From the NCBI GenBank assembly GCA_025558095.1, contig JAIVFI010000039.1, positions 124,001 through 188,000 of the forward strand: a stretch of 64,000 nt of DNA, written 5' to 3'. The number at the start of each line of letters is the position of its first letter. Positions within the stretch are counted from its first letter, which is position 1. The notes under the pieces are model-generated. The model was not told the origin of the DNA. It searched no databases and saw only the letters and a program-made list of their open reading frames with translations. The DNA comes from Hyaloraphidium curvatum. Its lineage: Eukaryota > Monoblepharomycota > Hyaloraphidiomycetes > Hyaloraphidiales > Hyaloraphidiaceae. Positions 60,060 through 64,000 of the stretch are shown here, piece after piece. Both the position numbers and the translations under genes were made by a program.

Positions 60060-63000
60060 TCAGCGGGCCCCGATCCTCTTCATCGCCTCGACCGACGCGG
60101 TGCTGCAGGTCGAGCAGATCGGCCCTCCGGTGTTCGCCTGCGACGTGACATGCGCCGCGTAGCCCCAGATCTCGACTTGAACGCCCCACACGCCCGTCCA
60201 GTCCCACTGCTGCTGCGAGGTGGGATCCGCGCGCACGTCGAAGCGCGCAAAAGGCGTTGGTACGTAATAAGCCGCCGAGGCGTCGTCGGTCAGGGCGCCC
60301 GGGGTCGTCACGGCCCAGTTGTTGGTGGGCTGCACGCCGATGGCGAACTGATAGGGTGTGGCCAGGAAGGACTTCACGTAGCGGGTGCCGCCCGAAGAAA
60401 GGAGGTTCTCGAAGGCGCCCGAGGGGGTCACCAGCAGCTGCAGCGTCGGGTGGATGCCCGGGGGCGTAAACCCGGTAGGTTTTATGCCATATGGCTTCAG
60501 GTTGAGCTGGAACATGTGCACGTTGTTCCACGAGGAGCTGAAGAGGTAGGAGACGTACTCGTCCGAAAGATCGCTCAGGTCGAGGACCGCCCGCCCGGAG
60601 GAGGACAGGTTGCCGACGAATCCGGGGTCGGTGGCGATCCACGAGGTGTTGCACAGGCATTGCGAGATCTGGAAGACCTGGTTCAGCCCCGTGAGGGCGG
60701 CGTTGGCCGCTGCGGTAAAGTCGGCCGCGGAGGAGGAAGGGTCCGGCATGACGGCAGGGCACGGCTGCGTATGCGCGTACTCGAAGGCCGCGCAGGCCTG
60801 GTGCACGAGGTCCAGGGCGCGCATCTTGCGGTCCAGCAGCGACAGCGAGGTCTCCGTCACGGCCGCGCCGAGGGCGATCTCCTGTCCAGCGATCGATGCC
60901 ACCATGTCGGCGATCTTGGCCCGCTGTGCGATGGCCGACTGCAACTTGACGCCGCTCTGCACCAGCTTGTTCTGCGCGGCCAGGAGCTGGATCTGCAGGT
61001 TGACCATGTCCAGGCCGGCGTCGGCCAGGGCGGCCAGAGCGGCGGCGTAATCGTTCGCGCCGGAGATGCCTTGGTTGATGGCGGGACCGAGGTAGATCGT
61101 CGCTTGGTCGTGCAGGATCTGGAAGCTCAGGGCAGACTGGGTCAGGGAGGCAAGGTCCGAGGTGTTGGCGGCCGCGGCAACGCCTCCCGCGGGCATGTCG
61201 ATGGAGGGCGACGTGGGCAGTGATTCGATCTGGTTGACCAGGGGGATGAGCTGGTTGACGAGTGAGTCGATGTTGTAGATCATCGTCGCGATGGTGTTGA
61301 TCAGGGCCGCGAACTTGTCCACGTCCTGGATGATGTTCTTGAGCTGGCTGATCTTGCCGCCCAAGCCCGCAAAGACCTGCGTGGCGCCGGCGCCCTCAGT
61401 TGCCACAGCCGTGAGGATATCCAGTATAAACTCGACGCAGATCTCGGCGATCTCGGCCGACAGGGCGGCCTTGACGCCGTCCGCAAAGGTGCTCGCCGAT
61501 GAGTTTGAGGCGGCGTACTTTTCGGCGTAAGTCGCGTTCATCTGATCAAAGGCGGTCTGCAGCTCGTTGACGTGGTTCAGGTCGCCCTGCACCTCGGTCA
61601 CCGTGGCGGCCACGACCTGGTCCATCATGGCCAGCGTCGCGTTCAGGTTGGCCGCCGCGGCCGCCAGCGTGGCGCCCTCCTGCTGGGCCGCGGCCAGGGA
61701 GGCCTCGATCGCCTGCATCGCCGAAAGCTCGTTGCCAGCCGACTGCGATATGACGTCCGCGGAGAGGAAGGGCACTGCCTGAGTGTAGGCGGCCTTGCGG
61801 GCGATGCGAAGGTCCGCAAGCACGGTCGCGGCGCGCACGGCATAGGGGTCTGAGGCGTCGAGGTGAGGGGCGGCGTCGGCGAGGAAGGCCTGGGCGTCCG
61901 AGTAGCGCTCCGCCGAGACCATCTCGTCGGCGCACGAGGCAATCATCCGCGCCAGGAGGGGATCCGCGGAGCCGAAGGCCGACGGGGAGGCGGTGGCGGG
62001 GTTGCGCACGATGGTGCCCGACATGAATCCGGGCAAAATCGGGACGCCGCCGCCCACACCCGGGGGCAAGGGGCAGGTGGCCTTCTTGAGCGACGCCGGG
62101 GTGAGGGTGCCGTTGGCGACGAGGTCCAGCAGAGCTCCGTAAGTGATGTCAATAGGCGGCGGGGGCGTGCAATCGGTGGTGGTGCAGGCGAGACCCGTCG
62201 CGTAAATGTACTCTCCGATGTAGGCCTGAGCAGGGTAGATCGGCAGGTCGATGCGCCAATCCGCCGTGGCAAACACGCCCGCGGCGGAGCTGACGTTGGT
62301 GGCCCGCGAGCCGGGGTTCCCCTCGCGGTCCGCGAATGCGCCGATCCTATAGGTCGCCGATCCGAAGGTATCGGGTTTGGCCACGGCGCTCTTTGCGAAC
62401 CTGTCCTGGATCCAGTGGACCACGGCCGGGTACGTGAACCTGTCGGTGTTGATCGCAAAGGCGGCGGCCGAGTTCTGCCGGGCTGCCGGCCCCAGCGCTC
62501 CGCTGAAGTAATCCGTGAGCCTGAAGTTGCCACTGATGCCGTAGCAGTTGCCATTGTCGACGTTCACCACTGCAGTGCCGAGGCACTGGTGCTGCCCGGT
62601 GGTGCAGACGGGGTTGAAGACGTTTGGATCGTCGGTGCAGTTGTAGGAGTATGCCGTACGCCAGTCCCACGTATAGCCCAAGCTGGAGCATCCGCCCGCA
62701 GCATCCGGGTTGATGGGAGCAATGAACGTGTCGCGGTCAGCAAAATCGCACGATTCGGGGTTAGCGGTGCAGTCGACCACTAAGTGCATTCCCGGGTAAG
62801 AGGGATGCGCGACGGGACCAGAAAGTGCACCCACTTTGGAGGGGGAAATCCACCGACTTGGGCTCCAGGGTTGCCGGCAGCCCGTTCTGGGTGATCTTGA
62901 GCACGCCGTACACGTTGGCGGCCTTGACGACCACGTCGGGACCGAAATGGCCCGAGGCATCGGGGCCGAGCGAGACCACGTCGACGGTTGAGTTGTCGCT

Positions 63001-63935
63001 CATGATGTTGACGGCCCTGACAGAGAATGCGGTGTAGCCCTTGTTGGATCCGGCGATGCGGTACCGCTGGTTCGATCCAAAGTCGACGTTCACTGCGGTG
63101 ATATGCAGGCCCGAGAGCGTGTCCAGGTTGTAGGCGCCCCCGGTCGAGGAGCGGACGATGCCGTCCAGATCGGCGAAGGCGAGGTCGACGAAGGTCAGGG
63201 AGATGTTGGCGGTCGGGGTGCCGGCGCGGGCGACCCATGCGGCCCCGGCGGCCCCGGCGGCGGCCACGCCGGCGCTGTACTTGGGACACTTGGCTGCCGC
63301 GAAAGTCGACGGGCTGCGCAGGACGAGGGTGCTGCCCGCGGGCGGCTGCACCGCCTTTGTGGGGGCGTTGACCGAGGCGGAGCGGCAGGAGTACGAGGCG
63401 CGCACGAGCTTCGAGGTTCCCGGGCACGGGTCGCCGAAGAGGGCGGTGTAGTCGACGGAGCTGGGCAGCGCGCACGACGGGTTGCCGTCGCACAGCTGTG
63501 CGGCGCGCAGTGTGGCCGCGGCGCCGGCGGCGGGCGACAACGAGCAGGAGGAGCTGGCGTCAGGAGTGGTGTTCGGACATGAGGACGGGATGCCGGCGTC
63601 CTGTGCGACATCGCGACCGACTGGACGAAGGGGAAAGGAGATGAGAAGCCGCGGACGGATCGGCAATGCCTGCGCCCACCGAAAAGCGACTCGACGGACA
63701 GCACGAAGCCCGCGGGGCAGCTCAGCTGGGTTGCGTTGGAGCCGCAGGCCCATGCCGAGAGGCCGACCTGCGCGACGGGCGTAGGTGGCTGCGAGGCCCG
63801 CGGCGGGGCGGCCACCCGCACGCCGCCGCGGAGCGGGCCGGCGTGGAACACCGGGAGCGCCGCGGCGGGCGGCGGCAGGAAAGCGCCGGTGAGGGCGAGC
63901 GCAGAGAGGAGCCAGGCGTTGAATGTGCGGCCCAT
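60060..63935 (-). CDS. Large secreted protein with N-terminal SUEL-type lectin domain
   Basis: Three exons (63680-63935, 62835-63620, 60060-62779; introns 59 and 55 nt) give 1253 residues. Signal peptide at 1-26 (WLLSALALTGAFLPPPAAA). Residues about 58-165 look like a rhamnose/galactose-binding SUEL lectin: ACGSNATQLSCPAGFVLSV, ESLFVGRDVAQ across intron 1, AAQLCDGNPSCALPSS, LFGDPCPGTSKLVRASYSC. A beta-rich region follows (NISLTFVDLAFADLDGIV; YRIAGSNKGYTAFSV), then a Cys-containing segment, then a roughly 450-residue predicted helical stretch with heptad-like LN/IN repeats (NIDSLVNQLIPLVNQIESL) and many NxT/S sequons. The C-terminus has paired Cys (CSTCST) and no GPI or TM anchor. Likely an extracellular carbohydrate-binding or adhesion protein; the large region after the lectin is not recognised. 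Confidence 0.78.
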
Positions 63936-64000
63936 TTGGGGAGGGTATGAGGGTATGCTGGGTATTGCTCCGAGGTTTGGTGAGGTCTTGACCGGCCGGC
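63936..64000. other. 5' flank of the SUEL-lectin gene
   Basis: The final 65 bases of the window, upstream of the ATG at 63935. Too short to assign promoter elements. Confidence 0.4.

Noticed and set aside
1-64000. CRISPR arrays, prophage, operons or bacterial defence systems
   Set aside because: The window is eukaryotic: spliced genes, own promoters, GET1/TAN1/SCF-type genes. No short regularly spaced repeats were seen.
1-64000. tRNA or rRNA genes
   Set aside because: No tRNA A/B box pairs with cloverleaf potential or rRNA blocks were recognised by eye; a tRNAscan-SE and Infernal run would be decisive.

Overview
This window looks like nuclear DNA of a fungus, most likely an early-diverging zoosporic (chytrid-like) lineage. 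It is very GC-rich, with protein genes on both strands and spacers of roughly 50-600 bases. Many genes carry short introns that I could place by joining reading frames at GT...AG sites and matching family motifs. About 56 introns were placed. They run 47-118 nt, with one of 222 nt, and about four in five begin GTG (GTGGGT, GTGCGT, GTGAGY); none begins GTAAGT. Fungal-type content includes GET1, a TAN1-like protein, a HAM1-like lipid-binding protein, a DH-BAR-SH3 protein, a hybrid histidine kinase and a DHA2 transporter. The organism call is inference; I saw no rRNA, tRNA, CRISPR array or recognisable transposon.

Layout. 0-10 kb: paraoxonase-like protein, unknown membrane protein, SDR, first member of a 7-TM-like family (A), DHA2 transporter, PHOSPHO-type HAD phosphatase, enoyl-CoA hydratase. 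10-22 kb: family member B, F-box protein, CaiB/BaiF CoA-transferase, signal-peptide-bearing protein kinase, zinc alcohol dehydrogenase, two tandem 3-beta-HSD-like reductases. 22-26.2 kb: family members D, C and E. 26.3-35 kb: unknown proteins, an SMP-like lipid-transfer fragment, a long zinc-finger gene interrupted by one stop codon, a hybrid histidine kinase. 35-40 kb: a 2.1-kb segmental duplication carrying an AIG1-like membrane hydrolase and a 2OG-Fe(II) oxygenase (intact in one copy, truncated in the other). 40-64 kb: COA4-like CX9C protein, SDR, 14-exon HAM1-like gene, GET1, TAN1, C2H2 factor, RPR2/SNM1-type protein, ABC-class ATPase, type II membrane protein, monoglyceride lipase, DH-BAR-SH3 protein, pirin, small STM1/HABP4-like protein, and a 1253-residue secreted protein with an N-terminal SUEL-type lectin domain.

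The most interesting signal is the dispersed family A-E (five copies in 22 kb). Full-length members have about seven membrane segments, no signal peptide, an NDGRF motif after TM1, a Cys-rich motif in the TM2-TM3 loop and a conserved last-TM block. The architecture and C-terminal pattern recall gustatory-receptor-like / DUF3537 proteins, which is a hypothesis. Copy states differ: B and C are intact, A carries one in-frame TGA, D has lost the middle of the protein, and E is frameshifted.

Most of the remaining genes are housekeeping or metabolic and show no operon-like logic. Several pairs are divergent with short shared promoter intervals (GET1/TAN1, 98 bp; RPR2-type/ABC ATPase, 238 bp; HAD/enoyl-CoA hydratase, 251 bp; glycosyltransferase-like/lipase, 140 bp).
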